DNA of 41,991 nt from Ensifer sp. MPMI2T (lineage in GTDB: Bacteria > Pseudomonadota > Alphaproteobacteria > Rhizobiales > Rhizobiaceae). Of the stretch, positions 15,611 to 22,703 are shown one piece after another; position 1 is the stretch's first letter; each line of letters opens with the position of its first letter. The translations under genes were made by a program, and so were the position numbers. The notes under the pieces were generated by a model. That model was given only the letters and a program-made list of their open reading frames with translations. It was not told the origin of the DNA and searched no databases. The stretch is taken from contig NZ_SRXN01000048.1 of assembly GCF_004827385.1 (NCBI RefSeq), forward strand, positions 1 through 41,991, written 5' to 3'.

Positions 15611-16039
15611 ATGTGGACAAAATCGCTGGTGGCCGAAATTCTTGGCGAGCCTTCGCTGTCGCAGTATGCCGGCAGCAGTCTCACCCAATTCGAATGGAAG
15701 AATCGCGTCATCGTCATCTTCTCGGACCTCACGAACGAGAAAGCGGCGCGCCAGGAGGAACTTCTGCTTGCGAAGCACCGCGAGCTTGCGCGTAACGATG
15801 TCGTCGTCCTGCGTGTCAGGGACGGTTCCGCAGTGCCCTTGTACGGGTCCGGCGGCGAGCTCAACGCACGCCAGATCCGCGAGGACCTCGACGTCAACGA
15901 GGTTCGCGATTTCACCGTTGTGGTCGTGGGGAAGGACGGATCGGTGAGACTTCACGCGAACGAACCGAAGACGCCGGCAGAGCTCTTCGCGCTGTTCAGG
16001 GGCGGCGCCACCCCATCGAGTAAGTCGTCGGAGAACTGA
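15611..16039 (+). CDS. DUF4174 domain protein
   Basis: This 142-residue protein fits DUF4174: the opening beta strand (RVIVIFSD), a helix with QEELLLAKHRELARNDVVVLRV, and a second core FTVVVVGKDGSVRLHA followed by a short helix with the ELFALF motif. The fold is thioredoxin-like in predicted topology but no CxxC is present. Many relatives carry a signal peptide; none is evident here. TAGGAAAG lies 7 bases before the ATG. Function is unknown. Confidence 0.75.
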   Translation: MWTKSLVAEILGEPSLSQYAGSSLTQFEWKNRVIVIFSDLTNEKAARQEELLLAKHRELARNDVVVLRVRDGSAVPLYGSGGELNARQIREDLDVNEVRDFTVVVVGKDGSVRLHANEPKTPAELFALFRGGATPSSKSSEN

Positions 16040-16061
16040 CGCAGGACTCGCCCGCGGCAGG

Positions 16062-16307
16062 TTAGTGCAACATCTTTGAAATCGGCAGTCCTGGCGAGGC
16101 GCCTTCCCTCATCTGGGCGTCGAGGCGCATTGCCGCCACATAGTCTTCGGTGAGTTCCATCAAGGCCAGCGCGATCTCCTGCCACGTCCAGCCTTCACTC
16201 TCGGCGACGGCGATGAGCAGTTGGAAATCGTCGCCCATGGCACGTTGGCATTCGAGATCGCGGCTGCGATGATCGGGGCAATTGTTTTGTGCAAGTGCTT
16301 TAGTCAT
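16062..16307 (-). CDS. Small hypothetical protein
   Basis: This is an 81-residue ORF whose start at 16307 is set by GAGGAAG 5 bases upstream; the longer open frame to 16643 lacks a ribosome site. The middle forms an amphipathic helix (QLLIAVAESEGWTWQEIALALMELTEDYVAAMRLD). It has two Cys residues near the N-terminus but no motif I know. It converges with the DUF4174 gene. Confidence 0.6.
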   Translation of the reverse strand: MTKALAQNNCPDHRSRDLECQRAMGDDFQLLIAVAESEGWTWQEIALALMELTEDYVAAMRLDAQMREGASPGLPISKMLH

Positions 16308-16642
16308 CGTTCTTCCTCGCTCCGAAAAACAACTCCGGGAGTATTCGGGTGGTTCCATCACGGTGAATGCTTTTGCTTGAGAATACGTGATCGACCGCGA
16401 GATAGTCGCTGCGGCCGTGTAGTTCGAAGCATCCGTCGTACGAACGCCGTCGGTGTGCAGAAGGGCTACCACTTGTCGAACGGGCAGCGGCGCCGCAGGA
16501 ACGGTGAGGGCGGCAGTCTCGCCATATGCCGATCCGCGCGGTATAAGGGCTCGCCCCTCCGATATGGCGCGGGCCGCGGCCGATGCGCGGTGGCGCCAGA
16601 GGGCGTCGTGCGGACCTGTAAGACGTGAGAAAGTTGCCGCCA
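16308..16642. other. Gap between a small leftward gene and the dusA start
   Basis: These 335 bases should hold the promoters of the leftward 81-residue gene and of dusA. Open frames exist but are low-quality Arg/Ala-rich shadows. I see no clear -35/-10 pair, repeat or RNA gene. Confidence 0.4.
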
Positions 16643-16693
16643 ATGGCTGGAAATCCGGGAAATTCCCGATACTTCAAGGCGCCGGTCTTCGCC

Positions 16694-16714
16694 GTGGCGC
16701 CGATGATCGACTGG
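16694..16714 (+). other. Attachment site (attL) core inside dusA
   Basis: The DusA-like coding sequence stops matching right after the ATGATCGACTGGA stretch, so strand exchange took place in or just before it. A direct repeat of this segment is expected at the other prophage end. Exact core borders are inferred. Confidence 0.65.
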
Positions 16715-16724
16715 AGCCATTTCA

Positions 16725-16752
16725 AGCAAAAAGCCCCGCGTTTGCAGGGCTT
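16725..16752 (-). terminator. Leftward terminator at the prophage end
   Basis: On the minus strand AAGCCC-TGC-AAAC-GCG-GGGCTT is followed by TTT. It lies 11 bases inside the prophage and would stop leftward phage transcripts before they enter dusA in antisense. Confidence 0.75.
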
Positions 16753-16775
16753 CTAGCGTTCTGATCTTCGTCAGT

Positions 16776-16810
16776 CGTACCGTTTGGCGTACCGGACCGA
16801 TAGTCGGTCC
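16776..16810. repeat. Repeats next to attL (possible integrase/excisionase arm sites)
   Basis: CGTACCG occurs twice (16776-16782 and 16788-16794) with a 12-bp period, followed directly by the perfect palindrome GGACCGA-TAG-TCGGTCC (16794-16810). Such clustered repeats 60-100 bp inside an att core are usual for tyrosine-integrase arm sites or excisionase sites. The assignment is inference. Confidence 0.4.
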
Positions 16811-16994
16811 AATGTTCACAGGCAGGATACGGCCCTCTGAAAAATGTTACAAGACCGGCCTTGTGGGTGAAAACCTGACGCTTGGTACCTGACGCGCGCC
16901 CCCGCTTTGGGTTGAAGTCAGCCATCACTCTGTTGGGAGCGTGATTATGGCTATAGTTTTTGCGGGTGGTGAAATCGCAACAAAACGTGCAAAG

Positions 16995-17384
16995 CTAAAC
17001 CGCGATTTTCACCTCTTGCCGTTTTGGTGTTAAGCGGGATCCCTCGATTTTCGACCCGAGCTCAAGGCCAAGAGCGTGCGCAATCTCCTCGGGCGTGCCT
17101 TTGATGGTGCGTTTCCGAATTTTCTGCCCGCGCAACTCCTTCGGGACTATGACGCGGCGTTTCCACGCCTTTTGGAGGGCTTCCGCACACGCCACCAGAT
17201 CACCGGCGAGCATCACATGCGGGTTCTTTGGGGGCTTCAGCGGAGTAAAACCGGTCCCTGTAAATACTGTGCCGTCACATTTTACTTCCCACATGCACCC
17301 CCACGAACCGCAAATGCAGGAGTAAAAGCACTCGCTGGGGTACCTGATGGTAACCGACCCGCATTTTTCCACGTTCTCAACCAT
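16995..17384 (-). CDS. Hypothetical protein with Cys-rich N-terminus
   Basis: This 129-residue ORF has five Cys residues within its first 36 positions (C8, C19, C23, C25, C30) and a sixth at 36, suggesting a metal-bound or disulfide-linked N-terminal unit. A basic C-terminal part follows (RGQKIRKRTIKGTPEEIAHALGLELG). It lies inside repeat-bounded cassette 1, so it is probably cargo and not a core phage gene. I do not recognise it. Confidence 0.5.
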   Translation of the reverse strand: MVENVEKCGSVTIRYPSECFYSCICGSWGCMWEVKCDGTVFTGTGFTPLKPPKNPHVMLAGDLVACAEALQKAWKRRVIVPKELRGQKIRKRTIKGTPEEIAHALGLELGSKIEGSRLTPKRQEVKIAV

Positions 17385-17528
17385 CTATCGCTCCTGTCTG
17401 AAAGTTATCCGTTAGATTTTCACCACTAGAATACCGGTCGTCCCAAAGCGGACACTCTCGCTGCACTGCTTCGACTGCGGCGGATCAATGGCGCAGAAGG
17501 AAAGCAAGTCTCGCGAGTGCGCGGGTGT

Positions 17529-17816
17529 TCACACGCCCTCCAAGGCGACTAAACAGCTGCGTGCGTTGGTGAGGCGGAACGGTTTGGCGATAGCGTACTC
17601 GCTTGAGCTGTACCATGCTTGCAGCGTCGCCATGTCAGGAAACTCCAGCAGGACAAGCCTCGTTGGCGTCCAACTTCCCTCGAGGACCTCCTGGTCTCCA
17701 CCGCGAGCCAGATAGCGCCCACCAAACTGCTTGACCGTCGACGACGCCTTCTCCTTGTATTCTTCATACGCCTGTGGGTCGTGGACCTCTATGTCGGCGA
17801 TAAGATAAGCGGCCAT
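17529..17816 (-). CDS. DUF1330 domain protein
   Basis: This 95-residue protein matches DUF1330 (ferredoxin-like alpha/beta fold): AAYLIADIEVHDPQAYEEY at the start, FGGRYLARGG in the middle, then RLVLLEFPDMATLQAWYSSSEYA. The function is unknown. It is a chromosomal-type gene rather than a phage gene and sits in cassette 1, next to the internal partial repeat and the right-end repeat, which supports the idea that the cassette brought host cargo into the prophage. Confidence 0.85.
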   Translation of the reverse strand: MAAYLIADIEVHDPQAYEEYKEKASSTVKQFGGRYLARGGDQEVLEGSWTPTRLVLLEFPDMATLQAWYSSSEYAIAKPFRLTNARSCLVALEGV

Positions 17817-17940
17817 TCGAATACCCCCTGTGTACGCTGACCTGGTCGGCTATCCTCCCTCGCCGCCGCCACTAATGCAATGGCCACTTTCCACCTAAAG
17901 CGGTATTCTGGCTCAGGTACCAAGCGTCAGGTTTTCACCA

Positions 17941-18204
17941 CTAGGCCCTGGTCAACTGCCTCAGTTCCTCGGCGGCATCCGCCTTCCTCGCATCGAGATA
18001 ATTGGCAAGGTCCTGCAGGTGGATTCCCTTTGCCGCCTTCTGGCTATCGTCGATCCGCACGACGGGGATTTTGATTTCTCCCTTTGCAACTTTGCGGAGG
18101 AAGATCTCAACGGTCAGGTGGGAGAAGTAGTCCCGGCAGACATCGGCGAGGGGGATGACAGCCTTTCCGCTGTACTGTGCCATCAAGAGAAATGCGGTGT
18201 TCAC
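17941..18204 (-). CDS. PrtN-like (pyocin activator family) protein
   Basis: This 87-residue protein matches the PrtN family: NTAFLLMAQY, AVIPLADVCRDYFSHLT, FLRKVAKGEI, PVVRIDDSQKAAKGIHLQDLANYLD. PrtN of Pseudomonas activates pyocin genes by binding P-boxes; no pyocin or tail genes are near here. Being the last gene of the recombination operon and the phage gene nearest attL, it could instead act as an AlpA/excisionase-like DNA-binding protein. I place the start at the GTG (18204), 7 bases after AAGGAT; the ATG at 18222 falls in the loop of the leader hairpin and has no ribosome site. The TAG stop is supplied by the end of cassette 1. Confidence 0.82.
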   Translation of the reverse strand: MNTAFLLMAQYSGKAVIPLADVCRDYFSHLTVEIFLRKVAKGEIKIPVVRIDDSQKAAKGIHLQDLANYLDARKADAAEELRQLTRA

Positions 18205-18217
18205 GGTCTCATCCTTT

Positions 18218-18229
18218 TCCATACTTGGA
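18218..18229 (-). promoter_or_regulatory. Leader hairpin (CC-NNCA-ANYA-TGNN-A family) of the PrtN-like gene
   Basis: CCCC-TCCA-AGTA-TGGA-A ends 13 bases before the GTG start. The stem uses TC/GA outer pairs instead of the common CG/CG, a compensatory change on both arms. See the findings for the whole family. Confidence 0.6.
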
Positions 18230-18262
18230 GGGGGCCAGAGCGCCCGTGCCGGGCGCCGCTGC

Positions 18263-18853
18263 TCATTCGCCGCCGAACTCGGCGAGTGCTTCGGCCTTGG
18301 CTCTGTTCAATTCAGCCATGGCGTCGTGGGAACCGGTCGGCTTGTCGGGGTGCGCTTCCAATGCGCGGGACCGGTAGGCGTTTTCGATCGTCGCCTTCGC
18401 AATGTACGCGAGAGGCACATCTGACAAGCCGAGAATGTCGCGCCACGACTTCTTCTTCGGAGCCGGTAGCGCCTGGAAGCCGATGAAGGTGGCGCGCACA
18501 ATGTGGAGCCCGCCATGCCGCAGCTCCGTTCGCCGTCCATCAATGATGTGGTGGATGGCCTGCACGTTGTCCTCGACCTTGGGATATCGATCGACCGCGA
18601 TGCAGACGGACATGCCATCCCAGGTGAACCAGACGGCGACGCCGGGGTCCGCCGGCCTGTCGACTCCGAGCGTCACGTTCGACGAGATAACGATGTCGCC
18701 GACCTTCTTGCCCGAGTCCTGCGCGAACAGCTGCAGCGAGCCGCGCACGTTCTTCAATGCAGCCGAGAGGCCCGTCTTGAATTTCGATGGCACCGCCGTC
18801 TTCGTGCGCGGGATGTTGTGCGGCCAGGTGAGGGGATATGCAGCAGGGGTCAT
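18263..18853 (-). CDS. Phage protein with C-terminal J-domain-like region
   Basis: This is a 196-residue protein. The C-terminal part (about 139-190) has the DnaJ helix plan with the HPDK tetrapeptide (EAHPDKPTGSHDAMAELNRAKAEAL), so it may recruit a DnaK-type chaperone. The N-terminal 130 residues are a separate unknown domain (WFTWDGMSVCIAVDRYPKVEDNVQAIHHIIDGRRTE region). The ATG at 18853 overlaps the upstream stop as ATGA, with AGAGG nearby; the longer frame to 18910 is not needed. It lies in the recombination operon between an 86-residue unknown and the PrtN-like gene. Confidence 0.72.
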   Translation of the reverse strand: MTPAAYPLTWPHNIPRTKTAVPSKFKTGLSAALKNVRGSLQLFAQDSGKKVGDIVISSNVTLGVDRPADPGVAVWFTWDGMSVCIAVDRYPKVEDNVQAIHHIIDGRRTELRHGGLHIVRATFIGFQALPAPKKKSWRDILGLSDVPLAYIAKATIENAYRSRALEAHPDKPTGSHDAMAELNRAKAEALAEFGGE

Positions 18854-19110
18854 ACCGCACCGCCTCTGCCGGCAACGCGGCGCATCAGCTCCGGAAGGAT
18901 GGCGTGCCACATGGTGGCGTCGTAGATCGGCTCGCCTGGGGCATAGTCGACCGGCGTCATCTGGCGCATATAGAAACCGGCGGTAGCAACAAGGCTCTCG
19001 TCGGTCATCAGGGCGAACCGGGTGCGGTAGTCCTCGGCTCTTTCGCGGTGGAAGGCAGCGCGTGCGGCTGCTTCTGGAGTCATGGGGAAAAGGAAAGGAG
19101 CCATCTTCAT
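18850..19110 (-). CDS. Hypothetical phage protein
   Basis: This is an 86-residue ORF joined by ATGA overlaps to its neighbours on both sides. An Ala/Arg-rich helix (PEAAARAAFHRERAEDYRTRFALM) is followed by a shorter C-terminal helix (HAILPELMRRV). No family is recognised. The overlaps make it a firm member of the operon. Confidence 0.6.
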   Translation of the reverse strand: MKMAPFLFPMTPEAAARAAFHRERAEDYRTRFALMTDESLVATAGFYMRQMTPVDYAPGEPIYDATMWHAILPELMRRVAGRGGAV

Positions 19111-19271
19111 TCTTCGACCTCCTTCAGCTCCTTGACCTTGACGATCCGGACCGCGGGGTCGCGATCCTTGACGATCTGTCTGGCCTCTGTCGGGCTGTCG
19201 GCGGTTATGTCGTGGTATCCACCAGCGACGTGGACGCGGAATCGCGTCGGGCTCTTCGGGTCAGCTTTCAT
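19107..19271 (-). CDS. Small hypothetical phage protein
   Basis: This 54-residue ORF looks like a compact beta-beta-alpha-beta domain (RFRVHVAGGYHDITADSPTEARQIVKDRD...VRIVKVKEL). The start at 19271 is set by AAGGAAA upstream and by the leader hairpin at 19288-19299; the open frame to 19355 would translate through that hairpin. It overlaps the C-terminus of the HNH-like gene by 11 bases. No function is known. Confidence 0.6.
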   Translation of the reverse strand: MKADPKSPTRFRVHVAGGYHDITADSPTEARQIVKDRDPAVRIVKVKELKEVEE

Positions 19272-19686
19272 CTGGGTTTCCTTTTTTCGCATACTTGCGG
19301 GATTGGAATGGACGCTTAGGCCATCTGCTTTTTCGAACCGGTTTCTCTCCGGCATCCTTTGCGAGCATCCGCCGGCGCGCTTCTTCCTGAGCCTCCGTCA
19401 GGCGGCGCACTTTAGCGATGTTCCCGATATCGCTTCCGGCGGTAGTCACTCGCTTCTCCCCGCCCTTCCCGAACGTCTTCTCCTTGTGTTCGGCGATCAG
19501 CAGCAGTTCGATATATTCGGGATCGTTTGCTGGGGGGATCGTGTCGCCCGTGGCCGGATCGATCGGCCGAAGGGCTAGGGCAGGGTTGTGGTCAAATTGT
19601 ACCTGTTCGATCGTCAGGCCCATTCGTCTCAGTGCCGCAATCAGTTTCACCTTGTCGGGAATCCTTTTGCGGCGGCGTTCAGGCAT
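19261..19686 (-). CDS. HNH-like phage protein
   Basis: This 141-residue protein resembles small alphaproteobacterial phage proteins annotated as HNH endonucleases: a FDHNPALALRP motif (about 31-41), a NDPEYIELLLIAEHKEKT segment, then a basic tail (RRRMLAKDAGEKPVRKSRWPKRPFQSRKYAKKG). Typical zinc Cys pairs are absent, so catalytic function is uncertain. It starts inside the end of the upstream 72-residue gene. Confidence 0.5.
   Translation of the reverse strand: MPERRRKRIPDKVKLIAALRRMGLTIEQVQFDHNPALALRPIDPATGDTIPPANDPEYIELLLIAEHKEKTFGKGGEKRVTTAGSDIGNIAKVRRLTEAQEEARRRMLAKDAGEKPVRKSRWPKRPFQSRKYAKKGNPDES
19288..19299 (-). promoter_or_regulatory. Leader hairpin (CC-NNCA-ANYA-TGNN-A family) of the 54-residue gene
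   Basis: CC-CGCA-AGTA-TGCG-A ends 16 bases before the ATG at 19271 and just 5' of AAGGAAA. It is embedded in the coding sequence of the upstream HNH-like gene, so protein coding and the element are both maintained. Confidence 0.6.
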
Positions 19687-19897
19687 GGCTGGCTGGTAAG
19701 CTGTTGAGTGCAGTTAACAATTGGTCAGCCATGGACAGGTCGACACAAAGACACACGACGCCGCTGTCGTCGCCCGTGCGGATCTGTTCGGCAGTTACCC
19801 GCTGCTCGGCGAGGTATACTTGGGTCTCGCCGCCAGTATCCTGGGCGAAGTGAATCTCGATTTTCTTGTACCTGTTGTTCATAATCGTCGTTGCCAT
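19679..19897 (-). CDS. Small hypothetical phage protein
   Basis: This is a 72-residue ORF whose ATG follows the upstream TAA without a gap. It is predicted alpha/beta (KKIEIHFAQ, ETQVYLAEQRVTAEQI, GVVCLCVDLSMADQLLTALNSL). No family is recognised; it could also start at the internal Met at codon 6. Confidence 0.5.
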   Translation of the reverse strand: MATTIMNNRYKKIEIHFAQDTGGETQVYLAEQRVTAEQIRTGDDSGVVCLCVDLSMADQLLTALNSLPASHA

Positions 19898-20191
19898 TTA
19901 CTGTTTGCGATGTACGTCTATCGCGTTGATGGTGATCATTTGCCCGTCGTTTAATTCAAGCCATGCATGCTTGCCGTGGGCGCCCCGAACCAGGGCGGTT
20001 TCCGAGCTACCGGAATTTGCATTTGTGATTGTCACCTCTTCGTTAGCGTGCAGTGCAGGACACACGAGCGTGATGTCGTCCCGGTTGTATGATGTCTGGA
20101 TATCAAGGATGACCCGCTCGTTCTCTTCGGTGTCGGCGAACCGCACCCGAGCCAGGACAGACACAAGGTCTCCGTCGCGAAACTTGGTCAT
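19898..20191 (-). CDS. Hypothetical phage protein
   Basis: This 97-residue, mainly beta-stranded ORF (GDLVSVLARVRFADTEENERVILDI, DITLVCPALHANEEVTI, HAWLELNDGQMITINAIDV) is possibly an OB- or SH3-like small barrel. The ATG at 20191 overlaps the upstream TGA as TGATG and is preferred over the GTG at 20194. Function is unknown. Confidence 0.55.
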   Translation of the reverse strand: MTKFRDGDLVSVLARVRFADTEENERVILDIQTSYNRDDITLVCPALHANEEVTITNANSGSSETALVRGAHGKHAWLELNDGQMITINAIDVHRKQ

Positions 20192-20436
20192 CACGCTGAT
20201 TCCCCGGATCGCGCCCTGAATCTCCAGTCCGATTTGACCGGATGCTGGTCTCGGACCTTGCCGATCACGCTGTCGAAGCGTTTCTGCGCGTTATTCAGCT
20301 TGTTGAGCGCTTCCGTCGCCCGTAGCCGCGCCGCGCCCTCGGCAGCATCCGCATCCTCGTAGGCGCACCGAGCCCGCTCGAGCTCTTCGAACGCAGTGCC
20401 TACTGCCGCGGCATCGATTTCTCTTCCCGCTTCCAT
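20191..20436 (-). CDS. Hypothetical phage protein, coiled-coil
   Basis: This is an 81-residue, strongly helical ORF with heptad-like Ala/Leu/Glu spacing from about 5 to 58 (EELERARCAYEDADAAEG, ATEALNKLNNAQKRFDSVIG), followed by a basic tail. GAGGTGAA stands before the ATG. It begins 8 bases after the ExoX-like gene stop. No family is recognised. Confidence 0.55.
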   Translation of the reverse strand: MEAGREIDAAAVGTAFEELERARCAYEDADAAEGAARLRATEALNKLNNAQKRFDSVIGKVRDQHPVKSDWRFRARSGESA

Positions 20437-20444
20437 GCTTCACC

Positions 20445-21170
20445 TCAATTCCCAAATGGATTCGACTGGCGCCGAATTTCATTCAGCCAGTGGCGGGCGG
20501 TGTGTTTCGTCTCCGCGTCGAAGTCTTTGTCGAGGACCCACTCCAGGAATCCTCGGTCCATATCCGACCAGAGTTGACCGCGGTGCTTTTCGCCGAACAT
20601 CACCTTTTTCTGCAGAACCGGGGTATTGGTGAGCTCGACGAGGCGCGTGGGATGCGCGGCGATCGAGAGGCGCGACAATATGTGCGCGGTCACATAGGAG
20701 TCTGGACCGGCGCGGTGAGGGGGCATTGCCAGCTCCGGCCACTCAAACTCGACGTCGATTCCGAGGTGATAGCGCAGCGCTTGGTTCGAGTAGCTGGCGA
20801 CGTCGTCCCAAAGATGCTTCGCGCACTTCATGGTGCAGAGCCAGGCGTGGGCGCCGCCGCCGAAAAAGGTGCGCTCGAACTCGGCTTGGTGAGCGGCGAA
20901 CATGTCGCCCGGTTCCATGCCCGCCATGAGCAGCATGTAGGCTTCCGACGGAGACATCGCATCGGCGACCATTTCATCGGAGATGTGGTGGACCGCTCGT
21001 GCTTCAGGAGGGATCGGCATCCCGGGATTGACGAGGTGCGCTTGTGGCAACGAGACCTTCCCGTCGTCCGTGAAATCGGTCCACCCGACTTCGCAAATGC
21101 CGACGGGCTTTCCCTTCTTCTTGTCCTCGGCCTGGCCGGTGGTTTCGAAGTCGATCACGCGCACCTTCAT
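20445..21170 (-). CDS. DnaQ-like 3'-5' exonuclease, ExoX type
   Basis: This 241-residue DEDDh-family nuclease has Exo I DFETTG (D7, E9), an Exo II region AHQAEFERTF in which the usual Asp is Glu, and Exo III HRAGPDSYVTAHIL (H and D). It follows E. coli ExoX in order, including AVHHISDEMVAD, CTMKCAKHLW and a C-terminal GEKHRGQLWSDMDRGFLEWVL module seen in ExoX-type proteins. The likely role is trimming of DNA ends during phage recombination or repair beside RecT. The Asp-to-Glu change in Exo II could alter metal binding. Its ATG overlaps the upstream stop as ATGA. Confidence 0.85.
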   Translation of the reverse strand: MKVRVIDFETTGQAEDKKKGKPVGICEVGWTDFTDDGKVSLPQAHLVNPGMPIPPEARAVHHISDEMVADAMSPSEAYMLLMAGMEPGDMFAAHQAEFERTFFGGGAHAWLCTMKCAKHLWDDVASYSNQALRYHLGIDVEFEWPELAMPPHRAGPDSYVTAHILSRLSIAAHPTRLVELTNTPVLQKKVMFGEKHRGQLWSDMDRGFLEWVLDKDFDAETKHTARHWLNEIRRQSNPFGN

Positions 21171-21481
21171 GGCTGCACCGCCTGAATGGTCGATGCCGGG
21201 AGGGGAGCACGTGCGGCGGCAAAATCGATGATCTTGTCCCTGGCCCGCTTCGCGTTGATCTCCGCGTGCGTCAGGATGTTTTTCATCATGAGCTCGCGCG
21301 GCATGTGGTTCTCGGTGATCGTCGCCACGGCTGCAGCGACCTCCGGGTCAGGGTGATCGGCAACGACGGAGAGCCGGAAATGCCCGCCCTCCCGTGCGAA
21401 CCGGCTGATCTTTTCGAGAACAGCTTCGTGCTGCCGGCAATCGGCCAGGAGTACCGAGAGTTCGTCTGTGAACTTCTGCAT
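21167..21481 (-). CDS. Hypothetical phage protein
   Basis: This 104-residue ORF has GGAAGGAAA before the ATG and lies 70 bases after the recT stop. The N-terminal half has a helix-rich segment (LSVLLADCRQHEAVLEKISRFAREG), then RLSVVADHPDPEVAAAVATI and a basic helix with HAEINAKRARDKIIDFAAARA. No family is recognised. Confidence 0.55.
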   Translation of the reverse strand: MQKFTDELSVLLADCRQHEAVLEKISRFAREGGHFRLSVVADHPDPEVAAAVATITENHMPRELMMKNILTHAEINAKRARDKIIDFAAARAPLPASTIQAVQP

Positions 21482-21551
21482 GCTGGTTTCCTTCCAAGAG
21501 AGATTGAGGTGAGAAGGCGAGCGCGCGCTACGGCGCGCCCGCAGGATGGCA

Positions 21552-22703
21552 TCAGGGATACTTGCCGACGTTCAGCTTCTCGACGTCGAGCAATTGCTTC
21601 ACCTTGTGGACGAACATCGCGTGCTCGGCCGCCCAGGCGAGTTCTCGGGCATCACGGCGGATCGCCCAATCGGCCATGTCCACGCAGGCCTTGAGGAAAT
21701 CGTGCAGGTATTCCGGCAGGGCTTCCTTCCACGACTGCGTTGCGGTCTTCAGCACGCCCCGTCGGCCGCCCGGATCAAGCGTCATGTCGAGCGACATGCC
21801 GAGGATTTTCTCCGCGCACTCCTTCGCCTTCTCAACGTCACCCGGTTGCACCATGATGTCCGGCAGGGAAGGCGGGTTGTCCGGGAGGGGCTTCGTCTCG
21901 GTCTTGGCGCGGCCGGAGTCGCCCCCGGACGCCGCTTGGTCGGTCGAAGCGGTCTGCGTCTCGTGTTCAATCGTCTGACCGGTAAACGGGTCGACACGCT
22001 CCGCTGGGCGAGGCTGGTTGAAATCGAACATGGAGTCTGCGCGTTCGATCAGCGCCCGGATCTTGTCGTTGTTGATCGAGATGTACTTCGAGCCGCGACG
22101 GAGCACCGCCTTCTGGTACATCTCGCCCTCGAAATTCTTCCAGGCCGGGCTGTTCGGTGCCTTCGATGCGTTCCGCACCGCTTGCAGCTCCGAAAGCGTC
22201 ATGATCTCACGGTGCATCACCCGCTTCTGATCGTCCCGGAAGATCACGTAGGCCGCACGAGTGGCCCCGCGTGGGGTCTCCGAAAACACGTCCCAGCTAT
22301 GGGAGAGCGAGTCCGGGTCTGCCGCGTTGAAGGTGAAGGTGTCGGTCTGGCAGACGATCTCGCAGACGATATTGAAGACGGAGCCGAGCTCCTTCATCCG
22401 CTTGATGATGCCGTAGACCATCGGCTGGTAGTTGGCGATGTGGGCCTTGGCGTCCTTGTCGTAGTAGGGGAGCAGCACGGCTTCCTTCGCGTCCGGCACA
22501 AGACCGTCAGCGGCGCATTTTGAGATCTCCCGGCGCAGGCTTTCTGGACTGCAGTTCAGGATCTTCGGTTCCTGCTGCACGGCAATCAAGAAGGTGGACT
22601 TCAGCCTGTCGAAGGTCTGGCCGTTCTCCGCGAGAATCGGAGCGAGCTCCCCGCGGAAGTCGTCCATGACCCTAGCGGCGTCAACGGTTATTAGGTTGTT
22701 CAT
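21552..22703 (-). CDS. recT: RecT-family single-strand annealing recombinase
   Basis: This 383-residue protein has the RecT/Redbeta core in about 20-230: FLIAVQQEPKILNCSPESLRREISKCAADGL, LLPYYDKDAKAHIANYQPMVYGIIKRM and the MYQKAVLRR segment. A low-complexity linker rich in Thr, Ala and Pro follows (about 245-285). A C-terminal helical module of about 100 residues (VEKAKECAEKILG to VEKLNVG) is longer than in many RecT proteins and may bind host SSB or the partner nuclease. It anneals ssDNA exposed by the adjacent exonuclease, whose gene it overlaps by 23 bases. GGGGAA precedes the ATG. Confidence 0.9.
   Translation of the reverse strand: MNNLITVDAARVMDDFRGELAPILAENGQTFDRLKSTFLIAVQQEPKILNCSPESLRREISKCAADGLVPDAKEAVLLPYYDKDAKAHIANYQPMVYGIIKRMKELGSVFNIVCEIVCQTDTFTFNAADPDSLSHSWDVFSETPRGATRAAYVIFRDDQKRVMHREIMTLSELQAVRNASKAPNSPAWKNFEGEMYQKAVLRRGSKYISINNDKIRALIERADSMFDFNQPRPAERVDPFTGQTIEHETQTASTDQAASGGDSGRAKTETKPLPDNPPSLPDIMVQPGDVEKAKECAEKILGMSLDMTLDPGGRRGVLKTATQSWKEALPEYLHDFLKACVDMADWAIRRDARELAWAAEHAMFVHKVKQLLDVEKLNVGKYP

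Larger units (their letters stand above)
16643..16756 (+). pseudogene. dusA: dusA, 5' fragment cut by prophage insertion (tRNA-dihydrouridine synthase A)
   Basis: The ATG frame reads 24 to 25 residues of genuine DusA N-terminus, with the FMN-site motif FAVAPMIDW (16-24). In an intact gene this continues TDRHCRYFHR. Here it continues SHFKQKAPRLQGF and stops at 16754-16756. DusA reduces uridines in the tRNA D-loop. The 5' part of dusA is a known integration site for phages and islands, so the rest of the gene should reappear at the far prophage end, outside the window. Whether the host keeps a functional copy, for example with a phage-supplied 5' end, cannot be seen. Confidence 0.85.
16866..17939. 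mobile_element. Repeat-bounded cassette 1 (perfect 27-bp inverted ends)
   Basis: The ends GGTGAAAACCTGACGCTTGG... (16866-16892 on plus, 17913-17939 on minus) are identical over 27 bases and similar for about 30 more, including a subterminal CCGCTTT-GGGT-G-AAAG-type hairpin. A partial third copy lies inside at 17411-17424. The segment carries two leftward genes (16995 and 17529) and no transposase. The right end lies directly after the stop of the PrtN-like gene. Confidence 0.6.

Noticed and set aside
15380..15955. Leftward 191-codon frame opposite the DUF4174 gene
   Set aside because: It lies antisense to a recognised family protein with a good ribosome site and contains RIME-adjacent sequence; composition is shadow-like.
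16453..16764. Open frame of 103 codons across the dusA start
   Set aside because: It is in another frame than the DusA-like N-terminus, Arg/Ala-rich without ribosome site; a shadow.
16866..17939. Cassette 1 as a standard insertion sequence
   Set aside because: It has inverted ends but no transposase gene and no clear target duplication, so only a non-autonomous cassette is proposed.
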